Origin: Thermoplasmata archaeon | GTDB taxonomy: Archaea; Thermoplasmatota; Thermoplasmata; Thermoplasmatales; Thermoplasmataceae | DNA: 64,000 bases | Direction: 5' to 3' | Assembly (NCBI GenBank): GCA_021806235.1 | Contig: JAJZXU010000026.1 | Location: 62,001-126,000 of the forward strand | Notes under the pieces: model-generated | Told to the model about the DNA's origin: nothing | Databases searched by the model: none | Seen by the model: the letters and a program-made list of their open reading frames with translations, nothing else | Shown: positions 54,101-63,244 of the stretch, in pieces | Numbering within the stretch: the first letter of the stretch is position 1 | How the letters are laid out: each line of letters begins with the position of its first letter | Position numbers and translations under genes: made by a program

Positions 54101-54195
54101 GATTGAATTTCATTTATATTTTTTATATCTATAATGCTTAACGATATTATTTCATATATTTTTCTAAATATTACCGGCTCTAAATCGCTTTTCAT
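51109..54195 (-). CDS. Alpha-mannosidase, GH38
   Basis: A 1028-residue glycoside hydrolase of family 38. The N-terminal catalytic domain has GHCHIDVAWLWP at 258-269 (zinc-binding His and Asp), the nucleophile Asp338 in GGMWVESDTN, and WLPDSFGFSGQLPQLF. The large C-terminal beta-sandwich region follows. There is no signal peptide, so it is intracellular and probably trims oligomannosides or glycoprotein sugars. The start at 54195 is preceded by TTTAAATT-type promoter sequence. It is a single gene, downstream of the sugar-transport remnants and facing them. Confidence 0.93.
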   Translation of the reverse strand: MKSDLEPVIFRKIYEIISLSIIDIKNINEIQSENGLISIPYKTIQAPDKIKTFSFGVNLDKLDHNFKYLLSADISGNAEIIIDGIPDQAIDAGHNYTMFDNPANKFILNIGTRELFGRHAWSLEINSICILTINYNLFKVGMELLQLYNFVTTLEMKSKNKILNYMFSVLSGVFESPNMKQFIGLNCIMGNEKDKPESVDFLSDVYGYPILNNDIDDFKMKNIDSNKYNKIFNYINNIINLNVASKIDSTDNKIFIFGHCHIDVAWLWPYSETTRKIERSFLNVLKLYNMGFNFTFAQSTALYYHEIGKNNIKIFNKIKELIKENKWIPVGGMWVESDTNLVRGESLARQLLYGQKYFMENFGKYVKIGWLPDSFGFSGQLPQLFIKSGIESFVTHKPMWNDTTEFPFHCFQWTGIDGTSIITNIVNSTYNGDLNFNSIINSWKIFKNKDLPMTYLYGYGDGGGGPNIEMMIKLDAIKKVKFLPKIISTFTEEMYINNLLKLKNKMPVYNGEIYLENHRGVYTTNFEIKKYVAMLEDKINMLDFIDSINYISAPSTYKKKNMQDLWYTLLKAEFHDILPGSAYLYAYAEMYKELEDLNKKLDNIIDLSVKCLTNNKNIKYGVIGINTSQYDFNGYIEIPEIYGNLLKGLSVNAGNRKFIKCSIPGFGFLNIKEDAKNGINDENKVEINYINKQYEINNGLIKLNISLDGSMSFFYSNKKIIKKGNLIRIYNDLPANFDAWNINKANIAKDNYMECKRTEIKIISKNIIGIIEIKKIFDDNSIILQNIIIKPDSDIIEFENKIKLNNREKLVKVLFWPDFNAEFIKREIPFGNISTKLDRQNEKTHFEFPALRWVDYNNNERGFSIISRESHGYSFINKRLGISIAKLPVYPNPFSDRYEFKEKFYVCLHNAGEFNIYKNANFIFNRIEMYHNENSNGKNITGKFMDLMELENNRIILESLKKSENENGIIARLYNSSDKIAYSEIKNNNTKIYETDILEDKQKAITDNKIQFNPFEIKTLFLKMNLKN

Positions 54196-54668
54196 AAATA
54201 TATAATTTTTTAAATTACTTAAAACTATTCATTATATCCCGTGTTGCCTATGTTAACCCCCAATCTATGAAATACGTAACTCACCTATGAAACAGGCACT
54301 TAAAATAACATAAAACGATATAGCTTATCATCTTTATAGCATTTTAAAATATGCCATAAAACATTGTGTTGCAAGCATAATATGTTAACCTATTTACCCC
54401 TCTGATAAACAATTTCACCACCTATTATAGTCATTTCCACCTCAAGGTTTTTTATTGAATTACAGGGGATGGTAATTGGATCATTTGATAAAACAACTAA
54501 GTCTGCATATTTACCTGGATTTATTGTACCTTTAACATCATCGTCCATTGCAACACATGCTGCATTTGGCGTCCTAAATAGTATCCCTTAATATAACTTA
54601 AACCCGGAGGAATTATAGGTGCTGCTATTGAACGTTATAATGCAATAGGAATATACATACTAAAATAT
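54196..54668. other. Spacer with amidohydrolase remnant and short fragments
   Basis: The 473 bases hold one recognisable gene remnant (54390-54587, listed separately). The rest has no credible gene. At 54600-54668 the plus strand reads as a short hydrophobic frame (PGGIIGAAIERYNAIGIYIL) overlapping the end of the next gene; this could be another transport-protein relic but is not reliable. The promoter of the mannosidase gene lies within the first 40 bases. Confidence 0.45.
54390..54587 (-). pseudogene. C-terminal remnant of an amidohydrolase
   Basis: The minus strand encodes 65 residues up to a TAG at 54390-54392. They include TPNAACVAMDDDVKG, TINPGKYADLVVLSNDP and MTIIGGEIVY. These are the last conserved blocks of the amidohydrolase family 3 (YtcJ-type) metal-dependent hydrolases, which normally have over 500 residues. 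A TAA at 54588-54590 closes the frame on the 5' side and no start fits. The gene has lost its catalytic domain. Confidence 0.72.
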
Positions 54669-55709
54669 TTAGGAAATACTGTGCTTAATTCTATCATATG
54701 GTGAATCCCAATTAATCCTGAATTCTGATGCGATCACCTCAATCTCGTGGATATCGTTCTCGTTCATCTTTATATCCAGTGCCGCTATATTATCTTCAAG
54801 GTGCTCAATCTTTGTTGCACCTATTACAGGTATAATTGAAACTTTTTCTATTTCCGCTTTTTTAATCATCCATGCCAGAGACATTTGAGAAAGCGTAACT
54901 CCCTTGTTTTTTGCATATTCATTCAGTGCATTTAAAATTGGTATGTTGCCCTCGGTAAGATATCTCTCTTTTATCTCAGAAACAAAGGATGCCCGTGAAA
55001 GTTCTGGTGCCCCATTTAAATATTTATCCGTTAAAACTCCCTGGGCTATAGGTATATATGCCATTATGCTCATTCCATAATTCCGTGATATGGCAAATTT
55101 TTCCGGTTCTATTTCCCTTTCTAATAAGTTATATGGTTCCTGCATGGATAGCATTTTTATCCCCATAGATTTTGAAAGCATAACGATATCCTTTACATCA
55201 TCTGGATGAAAATAGCTTTCACCGAAGTACAGTGCCTTTCCCTGGTCATTTATTATCTTAAATGCATTTAACGATTCCTCAATAGGAGTTTCAGGATCAG
55301 GGCGGTGCATATGAAGTATGTCCACATAATCTAAATTCATCCTCTTAAGGGATTCGTTAATTTGCCACATCAAATACTTCTTTGATAGCCCTGATGCATT
55401 CGGAAATTTTTCCATCCTGCCCATAAACTTTGTTGATATGACAATTGATTCTCTGTTATAACCGTTTATGGCCTCTCCAAGTATGCGTTCTGAAAGGCCA
55501 GCATTTTCCGGGTATATGGAGCCATTGTATACGTTTGCAGTATCAAAGAAATTTATACCCAGGTCATATGCCTTCCTTATGATCTTTATGGAAAGTTCCT
55601 TATCTACCCAGTATGGAATTTTTCCGTGCTGTAAAACCGGAAAATGCCATGTGCCAAAACAGAGAGATGATACGGATAAACCACTATCCCCAAATTTTTT
55701 ATAATTCAT
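54669..55709 (-). CDS. Aldo/keto reductase (YghZ/AKR-type)
   Basis: A 346-residue barrel of the larger aldo/keto reductase type. FFDTANVYNGSIYPENAGLSERI carries the catalytic Asp-Tyr, STKFMG the Lys and HMHRPDPETP the His. An ESY active-site loop and the SIIPVIGATKIEHLEDN cofactor loop are present. It is unlike the two shorter reductases in the window. It lies upstream of the ABC importer operon, in the opposite direction, suggesting sugar or aldehyde metabolism but not a proven partner. Confidence 0.88.
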   Translation of the reverse strand: MNYKKFGDSGLSVSSLCFGTWHFPVLQHGKIPYWVDKELSIKIIRKAYDLGINFFDTANVYNGSIYPENAGLSERILGEAINGYNRESIVISTKFMGRMEKFPNASGLSKKYLMWQINESLKRMNLDYVDILHMHRPDPETPIEESLNAFKIINDQGKALYFGESYFHPDDVKDIVMLSKSMGIKMLSMQEPYNLLEREIEPEKFAISRNYGMSIMAYIPIAQGVLTDKYLNGAPELSRASFVSEIKERYLTEGNIPILNALNEYAKNKGVTLSQMSLAWMIKKAEIEKVSIIPVIGATKIEHLEDNIAALDIKMNENDIHEIEVIASEFRINWDSPYDRIKHSIS

Positions 55710-56172
55710 AAGTCGTTTTATTGCATATTAATATAAAAATATTTTTAGAATCTATAACTAATATACCATTTCGTAAATATTTTTCATGCATAATATAATA
55801 ATGCAATAAGTATACAGTATAATAGTCTATTTTTTCCAGTTTAAATCCAGTTTGCTGGCAATGGTAAACCCCCATCAGTCCTATTAGGAGTATTATAATT
55901 ATTATTTTCTATAATAAACTTTTTATTGAATTTTAATGCTAAAAATTATAATTCACTCATTAATATTAAGACTATTTTTAAGAAATCATAAATATTAAGC
56001 TTTAAATATTCTAAAATGGTATAATGCATAATGAAAATATCAACAATATAGTATAATATAGTATATTTTTTGCAGTACATTTCAATAATAGTATAAATAA
56101 TTACGAAATTATGAATAATAAAGTGTGTCTAGCTACAAACATTTTAAATAATACAATCTAATACAATGGAAC
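55710..56172. other. 463-base AT-rich spacer before the ABC importer operon
   Basis: No gene is visible. A seven-base direct repeat, CCAGTTT, occurs at 55836-55842 and 55847-55853. A ten-base tandem unit (AATATAGTAT) occurs twice at 56045-56064. The TATA-like element of the importer operon is at 56141-56150. The region probably holds the promoters of the divergent reductase and importer genes. Confidence 0.4.
56141..56150 (+). promoter_or_regulatory. TATA-like element of the sugar ABC importer operon
   Basis: ATTTTAAATA lies 23-32 bases before the ATG at 56173, which has no ribosome-binding site. This is the spacing expected for a leaderless transcript starting at the substrate-binding protein gene. 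Confidence 0.5.
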
Positions 56173-57732
56173 ATGGAAAACAATCCTGATATAAAACCAA
56201 AAAGTAAGTTATTGACTTATATAGTTATTGTTATTATGATAGCCGCAATTGTTGGAGGAGGTGTAGTATATTACTATTCTACTATACACAAATCATCAAC
56301 AGAAACAATCTCAATTGCTGCTCCTACATATTATAGTTCATCATCTACATGGGAAAATTTCGTTAATAATGCCACAAAAAGTTGGCAAGCGGCCCACCCA
56401 AACGTAAAAATTAAATTTATCGGTCCGTTTGGAGCAAGTAGCGAAGGAAATTATTATACCAAATTGGACCTTTTAACATCTTCAAAATCTACTGCCCCAT
56501 CGGTCATGTTAGAAGATATGTTCTACACGGCGACATATCAGCATGAGGGTATATTAGCCCCATTAAACTCATATGTTAATTCCAGTTTCTTTTCTAATAC
56601 ATACTCTTCTGCTCTAGGTCAAATGACAGTAAATGGAACACATTATGGCCTGCCAGCTACGGTTACTGATACTTTAATCTATTATAACATAAGTTTACTT
56701 CAGAAGGCTGGTGTTCTATCTTCCGGTAATACAACATGGCAGCCAACAAATTGGACACAGATTATGAATGCCGCACAGAAAGTAAATTCAACATCAACAC
56801 TTGCTGGTGTTACTCCACTGAATATTTATGAGGGTGTAAGAGCAGATGAAGCCTCTTCATTCACCGGATTTGAGGGGCTTTTATATGGAACAGGGCACGG
56901 TCTTTATAACTTCACAAATCATAAATGGTATGGAAATAATCCCGGATTAAATGAAACATTACATTTCTACAAAACAGCATTTTCAAAGAAATATGCCACT
57001 TCAGCCTTAAGTAGCACACCCTATGTAACCGTTGGACAATATATGCAAAAAGGAAAATTGGCAATAGGCATAGACGGAAGCTGGATGTATGGCTATCAAT
57101 GGGCACCAGGTGCCCAAAACCCCATAAACAATTTCAGCAAATATATAGGCGTAGCAAAAATACCCACCATAAACGGTGGCGGAAATGGATTTAACACAAT
57201 GGTAGGTGGCTGGGGATGGGCTATGTATAATAACATACCCACGTCGGAAAAACCTCTGGTTGCGTCCTTTATGATGGCATTAGATAACACATCAAATCAG
57301 ATTTTAGTAAATGAACCACACAATGGATTAGCAGGTGGTCTGCCAACCGCAAAAAGCGCAGTCAATAATCCCGGCTTCTCAAAGCTTGTGCCCGGGGCTT
57401 CATATTTGGACACATTTTATGCTAAGCTATTAAAATATGGTAGCTACAGGCCTCCAGTTTCAGGATACCCAACCGTATCATCTGCATTACAAACAGCAAT
57501 GAGTGATGTGGTTTCTGGACATGAAAGCGTATCAAGTGCATTAAGTGCATACGATTCTACCCTTGTAAGCAGTTTTGGTGCAAGTCATGTGCAAAAGATG
57601 TCCGGTAGCTCGCCCAGTATACAGCCATCACCAGCATACTCCAATTATCAGAGCAACAAAAATATACAAACTTTCTTCTACGGATATTTTACTGACACGT
57701 CTATTTTTACTTATAATTACATATTTTGGTGA
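56173..57732 (+). CDS. Sugar ABC transporter, substrate-binding protein
   Basis: A 519-residue extracytoplasmic binding protein anchored by an N-terminal segment at about 14-37 (LTYIVIVIMIAAIVGGGVVYYY). The mature part is rich in Ser, Thr, Asn and Tyr and has the family 1 binding-protein plan: an early WENFVNNATKSWQAAHPNVK, then GLPATVTDTLIYYNISLL and a later VGGWGWAMYNNIPTSEKP. The last 40 residues after the linker (SGSSPSIQPSPAYS) are unusual, ending in an aromatic run FFYGYFTDTSIFTYNYIFW. Another frame there reads as a more normal membrane anchor, so a small frame error at the end is possible. It is the first gene of a four-gene importer operon. Confidence 0.88.
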   Translation: MENNPDIKPKSKLLTYIVIVIMIAAIVGGGVVYYYSTIHKSSTETISIAAPTYYSSSSTWENFVNNATKSWQAAHPNVKIKFIGPFGASSEGNYYTKLDLLTSSKSTAPSVMLEDMFYTATYQHEGILAPLNSYVNSSFFSNTYSSALGQMTVNGTHYGLPATVTDTLIYYNISLLQKAGVLSSGNTTWQPTNWTQIMNAAQKVNSTSTLAGVTPLNIYEGVRADEASSFTGFEGLLYGTGHGLYNFTNHKWYGNNPGLNETLHFYKTAFSKKYATSALSSTPYVTVGQYMQKGKLAIGIDGSWMYGYQWAPGAQNPINNFSKYIGVAKIPTINGGGNGFNTMVGGWGWAMYNNIPTSEKPLVASFMMALDNTSNQILVNEPHNGLAGGLPTAKSAVNNPGFSKLVPGASYLDTFYAKLLKYGSYRPPVSGYPTVSSALQTAMSDVVSGHESVSSALSAYDSTLVSSFGASHVQKMSGSSPSIQPSPAYSNYQSNKNIQTFFYGYFTDTSIFTYNYIFW

Positions 57733-57738
57733 AATGTT

Positions 57739-58629
57739 ATGCAAACTGCGATAAATAGAAAGCTTAATTTCAAAAAAAATGCCATATTTTTAATTTTAAT
57801 ACCAACATTTATTTATTTGATTATATTTTTTATTTATCCAATATATCTATCATTTAAATATTCATTTACCAACATATCATTATATGATATTAGCCATTAC
57901 ACTTATATAGGATTTAGCAACTATGTAGATTTATTTAAAAGCCATGGTTTTCAAAACTCGCTGTACATTACACTATTATTTCTTTTAGTGTCTGCTATAT
58001 TTGGCCAGATGTTCTTGGGCTCAATTATTGCATATTTACTAACAATTACACAAAAATATTTCAAATTAATTGTTACAACAATAATATTGATTGCGTGGGC
58101 AACACCCCAGGTTACTGCCGGTATAATGTGGTACAGTACATTAAGTTATATCCCTACGGGCACAATAAATTTTTTCTTAAGTTCATTTGGTTTTAAATCA
58201 ATTAATTTTTTATCTACAAAAACAGCAATATATTCAATAATGCTTGCAAATATATGGATTGGCCTTGGTTTTTCTATTCTAATATTCCTGGGTGGCATTC
58301 AAAATATTAATCCCAGTATTATTAAGGCATCATATATGGATGGCACTAAACCCTTTACAAGATTTTTTGCTATAATATTTCCACTTTTAAAGAAGAGTAT
58401 TATAACTGATCTTTTATTGATTACGCTATTTACTTTAGGCACATTTACATTAATATACGTTTTAACTGCCGGTGGTCCGGCAGGTTCTACAAATTTATTG
58501 ACAATATATCAATATCATACCGCTTTTTCTTTGTTTTCATTGGGTTTTGCAAATGCCATTGGTGTGATAATAATATTAATAGCTATAGTATTATCTACTA
58601 TCTATTTAAGATTTATAAAGGTGGAATAA
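57739..58629 (+). CDS. Sugar ABC transporter permease (MalF-like)
   Basis: A 296-residue permease with six membrane segments. The EAA-type loop is IKASYMDGTKPFTRFFAIIFPLL, in which the usual EAA is replaced by KAS while the following DG is kept. It follows the binding-protein gene after six bases; GGTGA at 57729-57733 is its ribosome-binding site, which overlaps the upstream stop codon. It is the first of two permease genes in the operon. Confidence 0.92.
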   Translation: MQTAINRKLNFKKNAIFLILIPTFIYLIIFFIYPIYLSFKYSFTNISLYDISHYTYIGFSNYVDLFKSHGFQNSLYITLLFLLVSAIFGQMFLGSIIAYLLTITQKYFKLIVTTIILIAWATPQVTAGIMWYSTLSYIPTGTINFFLSSFGFKSINFLSTKTAIYSIMLANIWIGLGFSILIFLGGIQNINPSIIKASYMDGTKPFTRFFAIIFPLLKKSIITDLLLITLFTLGTFTLIYVLTAGGPAGSTNLLTIYQYHTAFSLFSLGFANAIGVIIILIAIVLSTIYLRFIKVE

Positions 58630-59436
58630 ATGAAAATAACTAAAATATTAACATATACAGTTTTAACGTTACTGGCTGCAATATTTATCGTGCCATTTAT
58701 ATGGTTGATAGTTGAAAGTTTTAGTCCGGTTAGTGATCTTGGCTTTGTTATACCATCACATTTTACACTGGCACCCTTTTACAAGGTTTTAACCAACCAT
58801 GAATTTATTAATTCAATTTATGAGGGTTTAATACAATCATTCGGTGGTACTCTCATATCAGTAATGTTTTCTATAGGTCCAGCATATATTTTTTCAAGAA
58901 AAAAATTTAAATTAAGACTTTATTTGCTATTAAGTATTTTATTTCTAACGGGTTTCCCCGTATTTTCATTATTAATACCAGAATATATATTCTATATAAA
59001 AATTTCATTATATAATACTCTTATTGGTGACATATTATTTTTAGGTGTATTAAACGTACCAATAGATATATGGATCCTTAAGAATTCATTTGATCAAATA
59101 CCACAGAGTATAGAAAGAGCAGCGTTTATGGATGGTGCTTCAAGTATAAAATCATTGTTTTATGTTTTTTTGCCTCTTGCATTACCTATTGTATCAGTAT
59201 TAATCATATTAAATTTCGTCGTTAACTGGGGCAATTTCTATGTACCATTCATTCTCTTATCTTCAAACCATCTACTGCCAATAGCTGTAGAAATTTACAG
59301 TTTTTTTGGTACGTTTAATGTAAGATACAATGAACTTGCAGCATTCTCTATAATATATACAATACCCGCAATAATACTTTACATGTTTTCTCAGAAATAT
59401 ATGATAAAAGCATTATCAGGCGGTATAAAAGGGTGA
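58630..59436 (+). CDS. Sugar ABC transporter permease (MalG-like)
   Basis: A 268-residue permease with six segments. The EAA loop IERAAFMDGASSIKSLFYVFLPLALP is well conserved. The ATG lies directly after the upstream stop, behind AGGTGGA, so translation is coupled. It pairs with the preceding permease to form the membrane channel of the importer. Substrate is unknown; glucosides or maltodextrins would fit the neighbouring glycosidases. Confidence 0.93.
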   Translation: MKITKILTYTVLTLLAAIFIVPFIWLIVESFSPVSDLGFVIPSHFTLAPFYKVLTNHEFINSIYEGLIQSFGGTLISVMFSIGPAYIFSRKKFKLRLYLLLSILFLTGFPVFSLLIPEYIFYIKISLYNTLIGDILFLGVLNVPIDIWILKNSFDQIPQSIERAAFMDGASSIKSLFYVFLPLALPIVSVLIILNFVVNWGNFYVPFILLSSNHLLPIAVEIYSFFGTFNVRYNELAAFSIIYTIPAIILYMFSQKYMIKALSGGIKG

Positions 59437-59442
59437 AAAAAA

Positions 59443-60507
59443 ATGGCCAGTGTTGAATTAAAAAAAGTTGTCAAAAATTTCGGTAAAGTTAATGTGTTAA
59501 AGGATTTAAGTCTTCATGTAAATGATGAGGAGTTTTTTGTTTTGCTTGGAGCTAGTGGAGCAGGTAAATCAACGACGCTGGATATTATATCCGGTCTTGA
59601 TACTATAGATGGGGGTGAAATTTTATTTGATGGTTCTGTTGTGAATAACCAGGGTCCAATAGAAAGAGGCGTTTCAATGGTATTCCAGAATTATGCATTA
59701 TATCCTCATATGACAGTTTACAAAAATATAGCCTTTCCACTTAAGATGTTAAACTATAGAAAGGAAAGAATTCCGGAGATAGTTAAGGAGGTGGCACAAA
59801 AATTAGATATTATCCCATTGCTGGACAGATACCCAAAAGAACTATCTGGTGGTCAGGCCCAAAGGGTAGCACTTGCCAGGTCTCTTGTGAGAAACCCTAA
59901 AATATTTTTGCTTGATGAGCCCTTAAGTAACCTTGATGCAAACATACGGTCTAAAATAAGGAATGAATTAAAATTAATGCATAAAAATTTAGGAAAAACG
60001 TTTATATATGTTACCCATGACCAGTTAGAAGCAATGTCGTTGGCAGATCATATGGGCATTTTGCATAATGGTGTTATAGAACAGGTAGGGAGACCAATAG
60101 ATATATACAGGCACCCACATAATGATTATATAGCGAGTTTCCTGGGGGATCCTGAAATAAACATGTTTTCATATACGGGCAATAACGGGACATATAAATC
60201 TGACGATTCACCCTTTATCTTTAAAATGGAGAATGAGCATAAAAAAATAACGGTGGGTATAAGACCAGAAGATATTTACATAAAAAAAGAAAACCAGGAT
60301 GATATAGAGGGTACAGTAATCCCAAAAACTATAGAATTGTTAGGTTCACACTCTCTTATAATTGGAGAGACCCAGTCTAAGAAGGAAATAAAAATTATAA
60401 CATATATTAATGGCACTGACATTGATATCGGAAAACCCCTAAAAGTTTTTACTAATATGGAAAATTGGAACATTTTCGATGAAAACGGTACAAACATTAA
60501 TAAATAA
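59443..60507 (+). CDS. Sugar ABC transporter ATP-binding protein (MalK/MsmX-like)
   Basis: A 354-residue ATPase with Walker A GASGAGKST, signature LSGGQAQR, Walker B IFLLDEPLSNLDA and the switch in THDQLEA. The C-terminal TOBE-type regulatory domain includes VGIRPEDIYI, as in carbohydrate importers. GGGTGA before the ATG is the ribosome-binding site and overlaps the upstream stop. It closes the importer operon and overlaps an opposing gene by 11 bases at its end. Confidence 0.93.
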   Translation: MASVELKKVVKNFGKVNVLKDLSLHVNDEEFFVLLGASGAGKSTTLDIISGLDTIDGGEILFDGSVVNNQGPIERGVSMVFQNYALYPHMTVYKNIAFPLKMLNYRKERIPEIVKEVAQKLDIIPLLDRYPKELSGGQAQRVALARSLVRNPKIFLLDEPLSNLDANIRSKIRNELKLMHKNLGKTFIYVTHDQLEAMSLADHMGILHNGVIEQVGRPIDIYRHPHNDYIASFLGDPEINMFSYTGNNGTYKSDDSPFIFKMENEHKKITVGIRPEDIYIKKENQDDIEGTVIPKTIELLGSHSLIIGETQSKKEIKIITYINGTDIDIGKPLKVFTNMENWNIFDENGTNINK

Positions 60508-61012
60508 CATTTGATGGTACATTTCCAACTAAATGTATAGCCACAATTCCATTATATTTATAATCTGGTGATTTTATAGAAACATTTAACGCACTTTCAT
60601 TTTTATTTGCTGTATTAAAAAAATTACTGATTGCATAGGGTTTATAGGTACCTGAAAAATTTTTTTGGGGACCACCTGATGCACTATAGTTTTTATAGCT
60701 ATATCCCCAGTGTAAAACTGAAAATCCTGTTGTTGTAACATATATATATTTTACAGTAATGTTTGATCTGAAATATAATGTTACATTGAATTCTGAATTA
60801 CTTATTATACTGTGTGGCATAATTATTTTAGTATAATTTGTATAATTGTTAACGCCTACTTCTCCAAGTTCTAAGTTTGTTATTGTAATGCTTTTATTTT
60901 CAGCATCCAGTTTTCTCTGATATATGTGAAAAATTGAAAAAATTAAAATGAATAGTATTATTATAGTTAATATGAACATGAATGTTCTTCTTTTATTAAA
61001 ATTCATAGACAA
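60497..61012 (-). CDS. N-terminally anchored extracytoplasmic protein, unknown
   Basis: A 171-residue protein with a basic start (NFNKRR), one hydrophobic segment at about 10-28 and a long exposed part with many Asn-X-Ser/Thr sequons. The rest is rich in strand-forming sequence (EFNVTLYFRSNITVKYIYV). It is probably a glycosylated surface protein. No family is recognised. The start could be ATG 61012 or the third codon at 61006. Its 3' end overlaps the importer ATPase gene by 11 bases. Confidence 0.65.
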   Translation of the reverse strand: MSMNFNKRRTFMFILTIIILFILIFSIFHIYQRKLDAENKSITITNLELGEVGVNNYTNYTKIIMPHSIISNSEFNVTLYFRSNITVKYIYVTTTGFSVLHWGYSYKNYSASGGPQKNFSGTYKPYAISNFFNTANKNESALNVSIKSPDYKYNGIVAIHLVGNVPSNVIY

Positions 61013-61171
61013 GCATCTTAATATTTTATAAAAATTTAACTATAACATTTTTATGCCATATTATAGAGACCAGCTAAAAATACAATAAGTGGATATCAAC
61101 CCGTAATGACGTTAAATGATAAAAAACGTTAAAATAGAAATAGTTAAGGATATCACAAATTAATAATGGTT

Positions 61172-63037
61172 TTAAAAGAAAATAATTTCATAATCCAATG
61201 GATAGTTGCTGTTTATATTTTTTCCATCAAATTCTATTTTTATTTCCTTATTATCCCTGTACATTATTAACTCTGATTTGCCAAAAACAATTAATTTGTT
61301 GTTTATAATTAGCATCGAATTATTTTTAAGATATAGTGGATACTTTTCATCGGTTGTAATATATTTACTGCCAGAAATCACAGAGAAATCATTTATATTT
61401 AGCCATTTCCCGGAGGGAATATATAGTTTCCTATCTTTTCCATAGATCTGGGGGGCATACAGTAAACTACCCAAAATATATTCATCATTTATATAATATG
61501 CATCCATATCCGTATGATCATAGTAAAATAATGGTTTAACAACGGGGAAGCCATACAAATGCGATTCGTATATTACTGAGTAAATATAATCAATTAAACC
61601 ATATCTTTTGTTTATAGAATCAATTATTTCATTTCTGTATAATTCAGGTAATTTATATAATTCCTGGTCATTTGAATACATATCCTTATGATTTCTATAA
61701 AAGGGAAATAATAATGCCATTTTATAATATTTTGATATTAATTCCGGTGACGATTGCCCTACAAATCCACCTAAATCACATCCACACACGCTTATTCCGG
61801 ATAAGTTTAAGGATATTACCATGGAAATCTGTAATTTTAGATCATCCTCACCTGATGTATTATCTCCTGTCCATATTGCGGCATATTTCTGAATTCCAGC
61901 ATAACCGGATCTTGATACTATGAATGTATCGTTTTTTTCTTCACTGATTGCCTCATATGTAGCTTTTACCTCAAAATATGCATATGCATTGTGCAGATAC
62001 TTATGTTTTACTTTACTGCCATTTATATTATGCAATGCTTCAGGGTCAATAGTTTTAAATTCGTTGAATAATGCTGGCTCATTCATATCAAGCCATATGC
62101 CATCTGTGTTATTTATAAAATTTTTGATTTCTACTTTCCACCAGTTATACGCTTCTTCATTGAAAAAATCTGGCATTGCAGAATTTCCCGGCCACAATTT
62201 TGATGTGTATATTTCATCATTATTATTTTCCACATAATGGCCTATACCATTTTTAAACACACTATAATTCTGATCCAGTTTAACTCCCGGGTCAATTATT
62301 GTTACCAGTTTTACATCTCTTTTATGTAAATTATCCAGTAACCTTTTATTATCAGGAAATTTGTTCCTGTCAAATGTAAATATTTTAAATTTATCCATGT
62401 AATCTATATCCAGATATATAGCAGAAATATCTGTATATTTTTTATAATTATCTATTACATTATAAACTTCATCCTCCGGATAATAACTATACCTTGATAT
62501 CTGGTGTCCAAGTGCCCATAAAGGGGGCATAAAGGTTTTCCCGGTTAAGCCGGTATAATATCTGTATAAGTCATCAAAATTATCAGGTTCAAAAATATAC
62601 ACGGTTGATGATTTATTATATATTTTTACTGTTAATTTATCATATTCCTCTATCCCTATATCGATATCTATCCTTGATGTTGAATTTATAAATATGCCCT
62701 TTATATTTTCGGAAACAGAAATTAAAAATGGTATCGATAAATATAACGGGTCATCATGTCTTTTATAACCCACGGGATCTGAATTATACATTGTGAAACT
62801 ATGCCTGTTTTTCAATATATCAGAGGCTTTTTCTCCCAGTCCGATAATCTTTTCGTCCTGTTTCAATTTTTTCTTTATTATTATATACTGATTTTCCTCA
62901 TTATAATTAATATCCAAATCCGTATTCTGATTATTTTCCTCTAAATTAGCATCATCAAAATTTATCAGTGGCCTATCATTATTTATTGTAACCTTTTTAT
63001 AATCATGCCCTGACATGATTTTTATCTCTGGCTTCAT
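61172..63037 (-). CDS. Alpha-glucosidase, GH31
   Basis: A 621-residue retaining glycosidase. The nucleophile is Asp317 in GIWLDMNEPALF and the acid/base is Asp392 in WTGDNTSGEDD. FLISVSENIKGIFINSTSR and GLGEKASDILKN mark the N-terminal domain, with the C-terminal domain shorter than in some relatives. There is no signal peptide, so it is intracellular and probably cleaves maltose-type or isomaltose-type oligosaccharides brought in by the importer next door. A TATA-like run at 63051-63070 lies before the start. Confidence 0.93.
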   Translation of the reverse strand: MKPEIKIMSGHDYKKVTINNDRPLINFDDANLEENNQNTDLDINYNEENQYIIIKKKLKQDEKIIGLGEKASDILKNRHSFTMYNSDPVGYKRHDDPLYLSIPFLISVSENIKGIFINSTSRIDIDIGIEEYDKLTVKIYNKSSTVYIFEPDNFDDLYRYYTGLTGKTFMPPLWALGHQISRYSYYPEDEVYNVIDNYKKYTDISAIYLDIDYMDKFKIFTFDRNKFPDNKRLLDNLHKRDVKLVTIIDPGVKLDQNYSVFKNGIGHYVENNNDEIYTSKLWPGNSAMPDFFNEEAYNWWKVEIKNFINNTDGIWLDMNEPALFNEFKTIDPEALHNINGSKVKHKYLHNAYAYFEVKATYEAISEEKNDTFIVSRSGYAGIQKYAAIWTGDNTSGEDDLKLQISMVISLNLSGISVCGCDLGGFVGQSSPELISKYYKMALLFPFYRNHKDMYSNDQELYKLPELYRNEIIDSINKRYGLIDYIYSVIYESHLYGFPVVKPLFYYDHTDMDAYYINDEYILGSLLYAPQIYGKDRKLYIPSGKWLNINDFSVISGSKYITTDEKYPLYLKNNSMLIINNKLIVFGKSELIMYRDNKEIKIEFDGKNINSNYPLDYEIIFF

Positions 63038-63244
63038 TCTGTCAAATACTTTAATATTATAAAAATTTATGCGGATAACTTAAATAATTTTCTACTGCAA
63101 TTAATATTTGTAGTGTAATTTCAATTATGTATCTGTAACCCAGTTACTATCTTTATAAAGTTTAGCAATGATTAATAACCTGCATTTCACTATTATATTT
63201 CTATGCAACAAAAAGATATTAATACAGCTTTTAATTAACGTATA

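Noticed and set aside
54600-54707. A plus-strand frame reading GGIIGAAIERYNAIGIYIL near the end of the aldo/keto reductase gene.
   Set aside because: It overlaps the coding end of that gene, lacks a start and a convincing family match; it is probably a shadow or a very small relic.
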